A DNA stretch of 64,000 nucleotides from Paraburkholderia sp. ZP32-5 (GCF_021390495.1 NZ_JAJEJP010000002.1:1364001-1428000), one strand, 5' to 3'; shown: positions 31,701-40,726, counted from the first letter of the stretch. The notes: a model not told the origin generated them from the sequence alone. A program made the numbers and translations.

Positions 31701-34700
31701 ACAGCACGCGAAGCTGTTCCGCTTCGTGATCGACGCACGCACTGCATCGTTCACGATCGAGACGCGCGAGCGTATGAGCGACGGCGCGTGGAATCTCAAC
31801 GTGACCGGCCGTTTGCTCGAAAGCGGTGCGACGCTAGACGCGCGCAGCGCGGCCGACGAGTCGGTGCTGGCGCGCCTCGAAGCGAGCCCGGTGATGCATG
31901 GAGACGACCTCTATGCCAGCGCGACCGCGATCGGTTTGAGCTACGGTCCGGCGTTCCGCTGGGTGCGTACGGTACAGGTGCAAGGCGATGCCGCGCTTGC
32001 CTACTTCGAAGTGCCGCAGGCGCTCGGCGGTGCGCAGGCGCTGGCCGGCTGGCTGCTGCATCCGGCGCTGATGGACAGCGGTTTTCATCCGCTTTTCGCC
32101 GTGCTCGGTCAGGCGGGTGCCGCGGCTGGTGATGCGCGTGCGGCTTTCGTGCCGGTGCAGATCGGCCGCGTCGATTTTCTGCGTGGCGACTCGGTGCGCC
32201 GCGTGCTTGCGCGCGTGCTGCGCCGCAGCCCACATTCGATCGTTGCATCGTTCGAATTCCTCGATGCCGACAATGCGATCGTCGCGCGTCTTTCAGCGTG
32301 CCGTTTCCGCCGCGTCGATCTGACGAACCGACGCCACGCCGCACCGGCGCGCTTTGTCTACGCGCTCGAAGCGCGTCCGCTGCCGGCGGGCTTCACTGCC
32401 GCCGCGCTGCCCGCGCCGGCGGTGCTCGTCGAACGCGCGAGCGCGCGTGTCGCCTCGCATGAGGACGGCGCGCAACGCACGCTTCATTTGACTGAAACGC
32501 TGCCGTTGCTCGACGTGCTGGCTGGCCTGTACGCAGTGAGTGCGCTGGAAGCGATCGGTGCGTTCGCGCAGCCGCGGCTGCCGATGTCTGCTGCCAATGC
32601 GCAACTGTTCGAGCGCCTCGTGCAGATCGTCGTTGAGGACGGTCTCGCACGCTTCGAGGGCGAACGTCTCGTGCGCGACGATGCGGCCTGTGCAGCAATG
32701 CCTGCGCTCGACGAGTTGTGGCGTGATGTGTTGGCGGGTTCGCCGGCGCACGTCGCAGAACTGACGCTGCTTGCCCACATCGGCGCGGCGCTGCCGCGCG
32801 CGCTGCGCGACGGAGCATCTGTCGATGCGCCCGCGCTGCTGTCGCCGACAGGACGAAGCCTCGTCGAGCAGTTTTTCGATGCGTCGCCCACGTGGTCGCA
32901 TGCCCGCGCCATGCTCGCTGCCTGCGCGAAGGAAGCGTTGGCCGCGTGGCCGCGCACACGCCGCCTGCGCGTGCTGGAAATCGGTGCGACGCGTGGTGAA
33001 GTGCTTCAGCCGCTCGACCTCGGCATGCTGGCGTCGCAATGCGAGCACGTGCTTGCGGGCACCCAGCAGCAACTCGCCGCACTCGATGCGGAAACCTACG
33101 CGCACGTTCAGACGCTGCTGCTCGGAGAAAACGAAGCGCTGTTCACGCATTGCCGTGACAGCGCACCGTTCGACGTGATCGTCGTCAACCGCATGATCGG
33201 TGAACAGGCCGATCCGTTCGTCGCGCTGCAAGCGCTTGCCGAACGGCTTGCACCGAGCGGCATCGTCGTGCTCGCCGATGCTCGCGGCAGCCGTTTCGCC
33301 GACATCGTGTTCGGCGCGGCAGGTCATGAGGTGGCCGCACAAACATATGGCGCGCTCACGCCGGCCGCGCTTCACTCGCTTTGCGAACGCGCCGGTTTGC
33401 AGGACATCACGCGTCACACGGAGCAGGGCCTCGATCTCGAAGGTGCGCCGACGCTGTTGATCGCGCGCAAGGCCGCGGCCGCGCAGCAGATGCCGTCCGG
33501 TCTGATCGACGCACCGCGTTGCCTGATCGTGCAGACCGGCAATGACGCGTTCGGCTTCGCGCTCGCGCAAGAACTCGCGCGTGATGACTGCGAAGTCGAA
33601 TTAACGAGCGTGCACGAAGTGGCTGCATCGCTCAAACGCAACAACGCGCCAGCGCAGATCGTGTTCGTCGCACCGGCCGCACGACTCGCCGACGCCAGCG
33701 GCGCCGATGTGATGCAAGCGCAGCGGCGCGGTGTGCTCGCACTCGCGACGCTCGCTCGCGAACTCGACGCAGCCGGCGTGGCCGCGCAGGCGCGCTTGTG
33801 CGTCGTGACGCGCGGCGGCGCACCGTTCAGTCACGGCGCGGTCACGGCGGCGCAACCCGAGCAGTCGAGCCTATGGGGTCTCGTCCGCGTCATGGCGAAC
33901 GAATATCCGGCGCTTGCATTGCGTCTGATCGACTTCACGTGCGCCGATGACAAAGCTGTATCGCAACTGGTGCGCGAGCTTATCGACAGCGACAGCGAAG
34001 AAGAGGTGCTGCTGACGACGCAAGGCCGCTACGTGCCGCGCATGCTGCCGGCGCACACCGCAGAACAGCAGACGCCGCTCGACGAATCCACGGCCCAGCA
34101 GGTAGCGGCTCCCGCGCCCGCCGTACTCGCATTCGACATGCCCGGCTCGCTGCGCAACCTCGAATGGTTTGCGTTGCCCGCGCGCGAATTGAAGCCTGGT
34201 GAAGTCGAGATCGCACCGGTGGCGACCGGTCTGAATTTCCGCGACGTGATGTATTCGATGGGCCTGCTCTCCGACGAGGCAGTCGAGACCGGCTTTGCGG
34301 GCGCGACGATCGGCATGGAACTCGCCGGCCGCATCGTGCGCGTCGGCGCAGACGTCGAAGGCTGGGCGCCCGGCGATGCGGTGCTCGGCTTCGCACCGGC
34401 TTCGTTCGCGACGCACGTGGTCACGCGTGCGAGCGCGATCGCGCGCAAACCCGAAACGATTTCCTTCGAAGCAGCCGCGACGATTCCCACCACGTTCTTC
34501 ACCGCGTACTACGCGCTGTGTGAACTCGCACGGCTGCGCCGCGGCGAACGCGTATTGATTCACGGTGGTGCGGGTGGTGTCGGCATCGCGGCGATCCAGA
34601 TCGCTCGCCATCTCGGCGCCGAAGTGTTCGCCACCGCGGGTGCCGACGAGAAGCGCGAATTCGTGCGCCTGCTTGGCGTCGATCGTGTGTTCGACTCGCG

Positions 34701-36420
34701 CAGCCTCGCGTTCGCCGACGACGTGCGTGCCTGCACGAACGGCGAGGGCGTCGATATCGTGCTCAACTCGCTCGCGGGCGAGGCAATGGTGCGCGGCATC
34801 GATACGCTGCGCCCGTTCGGCCGCTTCCTCGAACTGGGCAAGCGCGACTTCTACGAAAACAGCCAGATCGGCTTGCGGCCGTTCCGCAACAACATCAGCT
34901 ATTTCGGCATCGACGCCGATCAACTGATGGGTGTGCTGCCGGAACTCACCACGCGCCTGTTCGAGGAAGTGATGGCGCTGTTCGTCAGCGGCGTGCTGCA
35001 CCCGCTGCCGTATCGCGCGTTCCCCGCCGCGCGCGCGGAAGAGGCGTTCCGCTACATGCAGCAGGCGCGTCAGATCGGCAAGGTGCTGATCACCTATGCG
35101 TCGGGGACGCCCGCGCCCGCGCGCGTTGAAGCGCAGCCCGCGCTGAGTCTCGATCCGAACGCGGCGTATCTGATCGTCGGTGGCACCGGTGGTCTCGGTT
35201 ACGCAAGCGCACGCTGGATGATCGCGCGCGGCGCGCGGCATCTGACGCTCGCGAGCCGCGGTGGTGCGCTCGACGCCGCGAAGCAGGCAGAGCTCGAACG
35301 CCTGCAAGCCGAGCATGGCGTGAGCGTGACCGTAGCGCGGTGCGACGTGACGGATGCCGCGGCGCTCGATCGCCTGGTCGACGCTATCGAGGCGCGCGGT
35401 ACGCCGCTCAAGGGTGTGCTGCACTCGGCGATGCGCATCGCCGACGGCCTGCTGCGCAATATCGACGACGCGCGGATGCTCGCCGTGCTCGAACCGAAGA
35501 TCGGCGGCGCATGGAACCTGCATCGCGCGACGCGGCGCTGCACGCTCGACTTCTTCGTGCTGTATTCGTCGGCCACGACCTATCTCGGCAATCCGGGCCA
35601 GGGCGCCTATGTAGCGGCCAACAGCTTCCTCGAAGCGCTCGTCGCGCATCGTCGCGCCAGCGGATTGCCCGGCACGTTCATGGCGTGGGGGCCGATCGAG
35701 GACGTCGGTTTCCTCGCCCGCAACAACGCGACGCGTGAAGCGCTGCAGGCCCGCATCGGCGGTGCGTCGATTACCTCCGACGAGGCGATGACCGCACTCG
35801 AGCGCGCGCTCGCAAACGGCGCGGCCGGCGAGGCGCTGGTGCGTCTCGACTGGGCCGCCATCGCGCGCGGCATGCCGGCGGCGCAGGCGCGGCGCTACAT
35901 GGCGCTGCAAGGCGGCGCGGCAACCGAGACGACGACTGAAGACGGCGCCTTGCTCGAACAGTTGCGCGCACTGCCGAGAGCAGAAGCGATCGCGCTGGTC
36001 GAGACCGCGCTGCGCGGCCATATCGCGCGCATTCTGCACATGTCGCCGGAGCGCGTCGCGCTCGACCGCTCCGTGCTCGACCTCGGCATGGACTCGCTGA
36101 TGGGCATGGAACTCGGCATGGCGGTCGAGGAATCGTTTGGCGTGAAGCTGTCGATCATGGCGATCGCCGAAGGCGCCACCGTGCCGATGCTCGCCGCGCG
36201 CATCGTCGACATGCTCGATAACGAGAGTCGCAAAAGCGCACCTGGTGCGCAGTGCGCGGCGAACGGCGCGCAACAGGAACTCGCGGCACTAGCCGAACGA
36301 CACGCGCTCGACGAGAACGAGGCGCGCGCGCTGCTCGAACGCAATCGAAACACGAGCGGCAACGATCAGGATCAACAGGGAGACGAGCCATGTCAGTCGA
36401 CGCCGGCATTAGCGGAGTGA
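28753..36420 (+). CDS. wcbR: Type I highly reducing polyketide synthase, WcbR-like
   Basis: A 2555-residue single-module megasynthase. Domains in order: ketosynthase (1-430; Cys176 in DTACSSS, His312 in EAHGTGT, His352 in KTNLGH); acyltransferase (about 530-830; Ser634 in GHSVGE, with YAFHS typical of malonyl specificity); dehydratase (about 900-1170; His938 in DHVVDGG, Asp1108 in LMDSGFH); a methyltransferase-like stretch (about 1260-1590) whose SAM motif is degraded (EIGATRGE); enoylreductase (about 1780-2100; HGGAGGVG near 1940); ketoreductase (about 2135-2320; GGTGGLG near 2142, Tyr2286); acyl carrier protein (Ser2448 in LGMDSLMG). There is no thioesterase, so release depends on a partner, plausibly the oxoamine synthase WcbT. 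All reducing steps are present, so a saturated chain built iteratively from malonyl units is expected. Start by ATGA overlap with the upstream gene. Confidence 0.93.
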   Translation: MKMERKIAIIGMACRFPGGVTGPEEFWQLLCDERDAVTVVPADRFGTAFYQHPSKKEAGKSYTFSAGVLDDVAGFDAAFFGISPREASQMDPQQRLMLELAWEAFEDAGVRPTQMRGRNCGVYVGAASMDYGNRSMDDLNWIDPYSATGNALSIASNRVSYLFDLRGPSMSVDTACSSSIVALHQAVQALQSGETEMALAGGVNLLLHPFGFVSFAKASMLSPRGRCRAFDATGDGYVRAEGGAFVLLKPLERALADGDTIHAVIAGTGVNSDGHSHGGISVPTATMQAELLRSVYRRAGVDPRSLAYLEAHGTGTAVGDPIEARALMEAVSSGRATDDPLLIGSVKTNLGHLETASGMAGLFKAILCLKHGAVPRSLHFQTPNPAIDFEGGRLRVVDRFTPLSRREGAPLTIGVNSFGFGGTNAHVVLAEAECATAPVAAVTAHAPSADAGLAPLVLTARSQAALAALAQRYHALLQNGADWGVLAASAARRREWLEQRAVIAPPDLQAGCAALLMLADTPDHALPAYVARGEALAAGIKVAFVYAGNGCQWAGMGKQLYAEDAVFRAALDEVDALWRADGSGSLVDVLYAGASAEWLAATENAQPLLFAIQVGITRVLEARGIGFDAAVGHSVGEIAAAWASGALTLAEAVRVIRIRSGAQGLTRGTGKMAAVGIGEADARELIARLGLAETVELAGTNSPEAVTLAGSPEGLEAIGASLAASGSFFQLLDLDYAFHSSRMDAIEPVVRTGLADLAPREGTKRYVSTVTGDTLSGTALDAGYWWRNIREPVRFDAALARLAESGVRMFIEIAPHSILRHYVKQTLASLNLAGAVVPTLKRHHDSAQMLAHSILSAVAHGARVDLDRFVPFASQHSNTTLPTYPWQRERHWQTATVEGYNLVNRRVDHPLLGYRLHEHAFGWENQLDPQRVPMLADHVVDGGVAFPGAGYVEMALAAARVFFRTSDVAIENLEIRMPVVFQPQHAKLFRFVIDARTASFTIETRERMSDGAWNLNVTGRLLESGATLDARSAADESVLARLEASPVMHGDDLYASATAIGLSYGPAFRWVRTVQVQGDAALAYFEVPQALGGAQALAGWLLHPALMDSGFHPLFAVLGQAGAAAGDARAAFVPVQIGRVDFLRGDSVRRVLARVLRRSPHSIVASFEFLDADNAIVARLSACRFRRVDLTNRRHAAPARFVYALEARPLPAGFTAAALPAPAVLVERASARVASHEDGAQRTLHLTETLPLLDVLAGLYAVSALEAIGAFAQPRLPMSAANAQLFERLVQIVVEDGLARFEGERLVRDDAACAAMPALDELWRDVLAGSPAHVAELTLLAHIGAALPRALRDGASVDAPALLSPTGRSLVEQFFDASPTWSHARAMLAACAKEALAAWPRTRRLRVLEIGATRGEVLQPLDLGMLASQCEHVLAGTQQQLAALDAETYAHVQTLLLGENEALFTHCRDSAPFDVIVVNRMIGEQADPFVALQALAERLAPSGIVVLADARGSRFADIVFGAAGHEVAAQTYGALTPAALHSLCERAGLQDITRHTEQGLDLEGAPTLLIARKAAAAQQMPSGLIDAPRCLIVQTGNDAFGFALAQELARDDCEVELTSVHEVAASLKRNNAPAQIVFVAPAARLADASGADVMQAQRRGVLALATLARELDAAGVAAQARLCVVTRGGAPFSHGAVTAAQPEQSSLWGLVRVMANEYPALALRLIDFTCADDKAVSQLVRELIDSDSEEEVLLTTQGRYVPRMLPAHTAEQQTPLDESTAQQVAAPAPAVLAFDMPGSLRNLEWFALPARELKPGEVEIAPVATGLNFRDVMYSMGLLSDEAVETGFAGATIGMELAGRIVRVGADVEGWAPGDAVLGFAPASFATHVVTRASAIARKPETISFEAAATIPTTFFTAYYALCELARLRRGERVLIHGGAGGVGIAAIQIARHLGAEVFATAGADEKREFVRLLGVDRVFDSRSLAFADDVRACTNGEGVDIVLNSLAGEAMVRGIDTLRPFGRFLELGKRDFYENSQIGLRPFRNNISYFGIDADQLMGVLPELTTRLFEEVMALFVSGVLHPLPYRAFPAARAEEAFRYMQQARQIGKVLITYASGTPAPARVEAQPALSLDPNAAYLIVGGTGGLGYASARWMIARGARHLTLASRGGALDAAKQAELERLQAEHGVSVTVARCDVTDAAALDRLVDAIEARGTPLKGVLHSAMRIADGLLRNIDDARMLAVLEPKIGGAWNLHRATRRCTLDFFVLYSSATTYLGNPGQGAYVAANSFLEALVAHRRASGLPGTFMAWGPIEDVGFLARNNATREALQARIGGASITSDEAMTALERALANGAAGEALVRLDWAAIARGMPAAQARRYMALQGGAATETTTEDGALLEQLRALPRAEAIALVETALRGHIARILHMSPERVALDRSVLDLGMDSLMGMELGMAVEESFGVKLSIMAIAEGATVPMLAARIVDMLDNESRKSAPGAQCAANGAQQELAALAERHALDENEARALLERNRNTSGNDQDQQGDEPCQSTPALAE

Positions 36421-37343
36421 AGCTCCCCGCGGGCTGGCAGGCGAGCGAAGGGACGCTCGCGCGTCCGCTCGAACTGTCGGGACACGGCTTGCACACCGGG
36501 CGGCGCGTGAACGTGCGCATCCTGCCTGTTGCAAACGCGGAGAGCGCGGGCGAGCGGCACGGCATCGTGTTTCGCCGCATGCACAAGGGGCGCGCGCTCG
36601 GCACGGTGGCCGCCGATCCTGCGTTGCGCCGCGGTCAGCCGCTGTGCACGATGCTGAACGGCAACGATGGGCTCGGCGTACGGACGGTCGAGCATCTGCT
36701 GGCGTCGCTGCTCGCGTGCGAGATCGATCACGCGATCGTCGAACTCGACGCTGAAGAGGTGCCGATTCTCGATGGCAGCGCCCAGCCGTGGATCGACGCG
36801 ATCCTCGCGTGCGGGCGCACTGCGCTGCCACGGCCGAAGCGCTTCCTGCGCGTGCTGAAGACCGTCAGCGTCGCCGACGGCGAAGGCGCCGCAAGGCGCG
36901 AAATGCGTGTGGAACCCGCCGACGAGTATGCTCTCAGCGTTCACAACAACGACCTGAAGGGTTTCGGCGATATGGAGTGGCACGGCAAGCTTACGCCGCG
37001 CGCGTTCGCCGAAGAGATCGCGTCGTCGCGTTCGTATGGGCAGATCAAGTGGGCGGTGCCCGCAATCGTTGTCGGCTATCTGCGCGGCTGGCCGATTCTG
37101 CGCGGCGCGCGGCTGTCGTGCACGGCGGCGGTCGTCGGCAAGCGGGTGGTCGGCGGACTGCGTCAGCCCGACGAGTTCGTCCGGCATCGCGTGCTCGATA
37201 TGGTCGGCGACCTTGCGCTCGCCGGTGCGCCGTTGCTCGGTCACGTGAGCGCGCGACGGCCAACGCATGAAATGAATTACAGACTGCTCGCGGCGCTGCT
37301 CGGCACGCCGGGTGGGTACGAGTGGGTCGACGCGCACGCGTAG
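36390..37343 (+). CDS. wcbS: LpxC-like zinc deacetylase, WcbS-like
   Basis: 317 residues from ATG 36390, with AGGGAG seven bases ahead; it overlaps the PKS stop by 31 bases. The protein is a divergent paralogue of LpxC (UDP-3-O-acyl-GlcNAc deacetylase). The opening RPLELSGHGLHTGRRV, the zinc-ligand motif VEHLLASL and the second motif VRHRVLDMVGDL (His and Asp ligands) are conserved. A catalytic-type His is found in RPTHEMNYRLL. The normal LpxC substrate-pocket segment is replaced by IASSRSYGQIKW. Being between a PKS and an oxoamine synthase in a capsule locus, it is unlikely to be the housekeeping LpxC. It probably deacetylates or hydrolyses an acylated sugar or lipid intermediate. Confidence 0.83.
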   Translation: MSVDAGISGVKLPAGWQASEGTLARPLELSGHGLHTGRRVNVRILPVANAESAGERHGIVFRRMHKGRALGTVAADPALRRGQPLCTMLNGNDGLGVRTVEHLLASLLACEIDHAIVELDAEEVPILDGSAQPWIDAILACGRTALPRPKRFLRVLKTVSVADGEGAARREMRVEPADEYALSVHNNDLKGFGDMEWHGKLTPRAFAEEIASSRSYGQIKWAVPAIVVGYLRGWPILRGARLSCTAAVVGKRVVGGLRQPDEFVRHRVLDMVGDLALAGAPLLGHVSARRPTHEMNYRLLAALLGTPGGYEWVDAHA

Positions 37344-37380
37344 AGCGGAGCGCGCAGGACAGAAAGGCTAGATCGGATAC

Positions 37381-38715
37381 ATGGGACTCGGGGAAACATT
37401 ACGGCAGCAGTTGGCGGCCAAGGCATTGAAGCGGCAACTGGAGCGTGTGACCGATGCGGTCGCGGCGCCCGGCATGCCGGATGGTCAGGAGGTACAGGCC
37501 GCGCAGACGTTGTCCGCGCGCAGCCGCTTCGAAGCAATGCCGCAATTCCAGCAGGTCAAGCTGATGCGCGCGATGGGCGAGACGCTGCGCGTCGAATCGC
37601 CGTTCTTTCGCGTGCACGACGGTATGGCGGGCGCGACGACGCAGATTGGTGGCCGCGAGTATGTCAATTTCGCGAATTACAGCTATCTGGGTTTGGCGGG
37701 AGATCCGATCGTCGCAGAGCGCGCGAAGGCGGCGATCGATCGTTACGGCACGTCGACTTCGGCAAGCCGCATCGTGGCCGGAGAGCGGCCCGTGCATCGC
37801 GCGCTGGAGCGGGCGCTTGCCGAGTTCTATGAGACCGACGACTGCGTCGCGTTCGTCAGCGGTCATGCGACCAACGTGACGGTGATCGGCTCGTTGTTCG
37901 GACCGGGGGATTTGGTCGTGCACGATGCGCTCGCGCACAACAGCATCGTGCAAGGTGCGCAGCTGAGTGGCGCGAAGCGCTTGAGTTTCGCCCACAACGA
38001 CTGGCAGGCGCTCGACGAACTGCTGACGCGTGTGCGTCGCGAATACCGCAACGTGCTGGTCGCGATTGAAGGTCTGTACAGCATGGATGGTGACCTTCCA
38101 GACCTGGAGCGTTTTTGCGAGGTGAAGGAACGGCACGGTGCGTTTCTGCTGGTCGACGAAGCGCATTCGCTGGGTGTGCTCGGCGCGACAGGTAGGGGCA
38201 TTCGCGAGCACTGTGGTGTGGCGTCGGACCGTGTCGATTTGTGGATGGGCACGATGAGCAAGACGTTGGCGGGCTGCGGTGGCTTTATCGCGGGCTGTCA
38301 GCCGCTTGCGGATATGTTGCGCAATCTCGCGCCAGGGTTTCTGTATAGCGTGGGGCTTGCGCCGGCACTTGCGGAGGCTTCGCTTGCTGCGCTGGAGTGT
38401 TTGATTGCGCAGCCGGAGCGAGTTGCGAAGTTGCAGGCGCGGGGGCAGCAGTTTTTGAGTGAGGCGCGTGCGGCGGGGCTTGATGTTGGGACGAGTGCTG
38501 GGTATGCGGTTGTGCCTGTGATCACTGGCAGTTCACTGAAAGCCGCGCAGTGGGCGAATGCGCTGTTCGAGGAAGGTATCAACGTGCAGCCGATTTTTTA
38601 TCCTGCTGTTGAAGAGAAAGCGGCGCGGTTGCGGTTTTTTATTTGTTCGACGCATGAGGCGGAGCAGGTTAGTCGGACGGTGGCGGCGGTGGCGAGGTTG
38701 GCGGGTAATTCGTGA
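37381..38715 (+). CDS. wcbT: PLP-dependent alpha-oxoamine synthase, WcbT-like
   Basis: 444 residues, AONS/KBL/ALAS family (aminotransferase fold type I). After an 80-residue N-terminal extension come NFANYSYLGLAGDP, TSTSASRIVAGE, the cofactor motif VDEAHSLGVLGATGRG and the Schiff-base Lys294 in GTMSKTLAG. Such enzymes join an acyl-thioester to an amino acid with loss of CO2, giving an alpha-amino ketone, as in biotin and sphingoid-base synthesis. Next to a PKS without thioesterase it could release the chain by this reaction. In Burkholderia wcbT has been annotated as an acyl-CoA transferase. The last third of the gene shows looser codon usage (many T- and G-ending codons) than the first part. 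No clear ribosome binding site. Confidence 0.85.
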   Translation: MGLGETLRQQLAAKALKRQLERVTDAVAAPGMPDGQEVQAAQTLSARSRFEAMPQFQQVKLMRAMGETLRVESPFFRVHDGMAGATTQIGGREYVNFANYSYLGLAGDPIVAERAKAAIDRYGTSTSASRIVAGERPVHRALERALAEFYETDDCVAFVSGHATNVTVIGSLFGPGDLVVHDALAHNSIVQGAQLSGAKRLSFAHNDWQALDELLTRVRREYRNVLVAIEGLYSMDGDLPDLERFCEVKERHGAFLLVDEAHSLGVLGATGRGIREHCGVASDRVDLWMGTMSKTLAGCGGFIAGCQPLADMLRNLAPGFLYSVGLAPALAEASLAALECLIAQPERVAKLQARGQQFLSEARAAGLDVGTSAGYAVVPVITGSSLKAAQWANALFEEGINVQPIFYPAVEEKAARLRFFICSTHEAEQVSRTVAAVARLAGNS

Positions 38716-38731
38716 TCGGATTTGAGCATTC

Positions 38732-39901
38732 ATGAAGAAGAAATTTTTGGCAGTTTGCCTTCCTGCAGTTTTGATGCTTACTGGATGCGGGACGTTTCCG
38801 GACTGGTTGCCGACATCGGGTCCGAGCCGTCAACAGGTTCGGGAGCAGAGTGATTCGGAGCGCGTCAAGGGTATCCAGGTGGTGGATGTCGACGACGGAC
38901 TGGCGCGCAAGCTCGCCGACGCAAAACGGCTGGACCAGTTCTCGAGCACCTTTACGAGCAAGAAGACCAGCAACTACGTGATCGGACCTGGCGACGTCAT
39001 CGAAGTGACGATCTGGGAGACGCCACCCGCCATGCTGTTCAACGCGGGCGTGCCGGTTTCCCTGCCGTCGCTCGGCTCGGGCTCATCGAGCAGTGTTACT
39101 CTGCCGACGCAAATGGTGGCCGCTGACGGTACCGTCTCCATTCCCTTCGCGGGCCGCATCTCAGTGGCTGATCACACCACTGAGCAGATCGAAACTAGTA
39201 TCGTCAACCATCTCAAGGGCAAAGCGAACCAGCCGCAGGTGCTCGTGAGCGTGGTGAAGAACAACGCTTCAAACGTCACGGTCGTTGGCGAAGTCAACAC
39301 CAGCACAATGATGCCGCTCACGCCGAAGGGCGAGCGCCTTCTGGACGCGCTCGCCTTTGCAGGCGGGTTTAAACAGCCGGTCAGCCATATGGCGGTGCAA
39401 TTGTCCCGGGGTGATACGACAGCCACCATGTCACTCGAATCTGTGATTCGCGACCCGAAGCAGAACGTGCTGCTCAAGCCGGGGGATGTGGTCACGGCGC
39501 TTTTCCAGCCGCTGACGTATTCGGTGCTCGGTGCGACAGGCAAGAACGACGAAATTCCGTTTGAGGCGCAAGGAATTTCGCTCGCCCAGGCGCTGGCTCG
39601 ATCGGGCGGTTTGAATGACAGCCGTGCGGATGCGCGCGGTATCTTCGTGTTCCGCTTTGAAGACGCGAAGCTGGTGAGCGACATGGACCCGTCGGTCAAG
39701 GTTAGCAACGGCAAAGTGCCGGTGGTGTACGAAATCAATTTGCGTGATCCTGCTGCGTTCTTTGTTACGCAGAATTTTCCGATTCAAAACCACGACGTGA
39801 TCTATGTTTCGAACTCGCCCGGTGCGGAATTCCGTAAGTTCCTTACGTATATCGTGATGGTGGCGGATCCGACGGTGGCCTTTACTCATGATTTTCAGTA
39901 G
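38732..39901 (+). CDS. wcbC: Outer-membrane polysaccharide export lipoprotein
   Basis: 389 residues. It starts with a lipoprotein signal with lipobox LTGC (Cys about residue 19), then the polysaccharide export (PES) domain GPGDVIEVTIWE, followed by SLBB-type repeats with VTVVGEV and VLLKPGDVV. It belongs to the Wza/KpsD/BexD OPX family that forms the channel through the outer membrane for ABC-exported capsule. In Burkholderia capsule I loci the equivalent is wcbC next to wzm/wzt/wcbD, the same neighbours seen here. ATG 38732 is 17 bases after the wcbT stop. The C-terminus HDFQ lies after a hydrophobic segment that fits the amphipathic barrel helix of Wza. Confidence 0.93.
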   Translation: MKKKFLAVCLPAVLMLTGCGTFPDWLPTSGPSRQQVREQSDSERVKGIQVVDVDDGLARKLADAKRLDQFSSTFTSKKTSNYVIGPGDVIEVTIWETPPAMLFNAGVPVSLPSLGSGSSSSVTLPTQMVAADGTVSIPFAGRISVADHTTEQIETSIVNHLKGKANQPQVLVSVVKNNASNVTVVGEVNTSTMMPLTPKGERLLDALAFAGGFKQPVSHMAVQLSRGDTTATMSLESVIRDPKQNVLLKPGDVVTALFQPLTYSVLGATGKNDEIPFEAQGISLAQALARSGGLNDSRADARGIFVFRFEDAKLVSDMDPSVKVSNGKVPVVYEINLRDPAAFFVTQNFPIQNHDVIYVSNSPGAEFRKFLTYIVMVADPTVAFTHDFQ

Positions 39902-39907
39902 CGTGCT

Positions 39908-40726
39908 ATGACGAAAAGAATTCGTACGCCATTTGAGATCACATTCTCTGTCTGGTGCGCGATGTTTCTGCGCGAGGCGCTTGATCGACTGTTCGAAGCC
40001 CGTGCTGCGTGGCTATGGCTTTTGGCTGAGCCCGTAATTTACATATCGGTGCATGCGTTCGGCTATGAGACTTTTCGCATCCATGAAGTGAATGGGATGG
40101 CGATCAATATGTGGATCATTGCTGGATTCATTGGGTTCCTACTTTGGCGTCGCACTTGGATACAGGTGCTGCACGGAATCGATAGTAATAAGGCATTTTT
40201 CGCATATCGACAGGTCAAGCCCTTCGATGTTGCCATCGTAAGAGCAACTCTGGAGCTGTTTCTGATGGTGCCGATATCCATTGTCATCGTGGGAGTTGCC
40301 ATTGCGACAGGGCATGCGATGACACCTGATGTTGTGGATCCCCGCTGGTTTCCGGCGGACCCTCTCCTGGTGATGGCAGGCATCATTGGGCTATGGCTGT
40401 TTGGACTGGGGTTAGGGCTTATTACATCTGTTGCCATGTGCTTTATTCCCGAGCTAGATCATATTTTCAAGCTGTTATATTTGCCGCTCTATTACCTTTC
40501 GGGGGCATTGCTTCCCATCGCACTTTTTGTGCCTATACCTTATCAGTATCTTTTCGTCGCGAATCCAGTGGTTAATGGGATAGAGTTGGTAAGAATCGGT
40601 TTTCTGCCTGAGTACCATTCTTTAGATGGAGTGAGGCTTAGTTTTCTTTACGCGTGCGCACTGGGATCTATATTTGTGGGGCTCGTACTGTACAAACGTT
40701 TTTCGAGAAAGCTGGTGATGCGATGA
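39908..40726 (+). CDS. wzm: Capsule ABC transporter permease Wzm/KpsM/BexB
   Basis: 272 residues with six predicted membrane helices (ABC-2 type). It exports the lipid-linked polysaccharide through the inner membrane with Wzt. The conserved segment FKLLYLPLYYLSGALLPIALFVPIPYQYLFVANPVVNGIELVR is typical of the KpsM/BexB/CtrC group. It begins six bases after wcbC and overlaps wzt by ATGA (40723-40726). From here on the sequence is clearly richer in A/T than the genes upstream, suggesting a different origin for the serotype-specific part. Confidence 0.93.
   Translation: MTKRIRTPFEITFSVWCAMFLREALDRLFEARAAWLWLLAEPVIYISVHAFGYETFRIHEVNGMAINMWIIAGFIGFLLWRRTWIQVLHGIDSNKAFFAYRQVKPFDVAIVRATLELFLMVPISIVIVGVAIATGHAMTPDVVDPRWFPADPLLVMAGIIGLWLFGLGLGLITSVAMCFIPELDHIFKLLYLPLYYLSGALLPIALFVPIPYQYLFVANPVVNGIELVRIGFLPEYHSLDGVRLSFLYACALGSIFVGLVLYKRFSRKLVMR

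Noticed and set aside
33871..36273. 800-codon minus-strand open frame inside the PKS
   Set aside because: Caused by high GC at codon position 3 of the PKS; no start signal and no recognisable domain.
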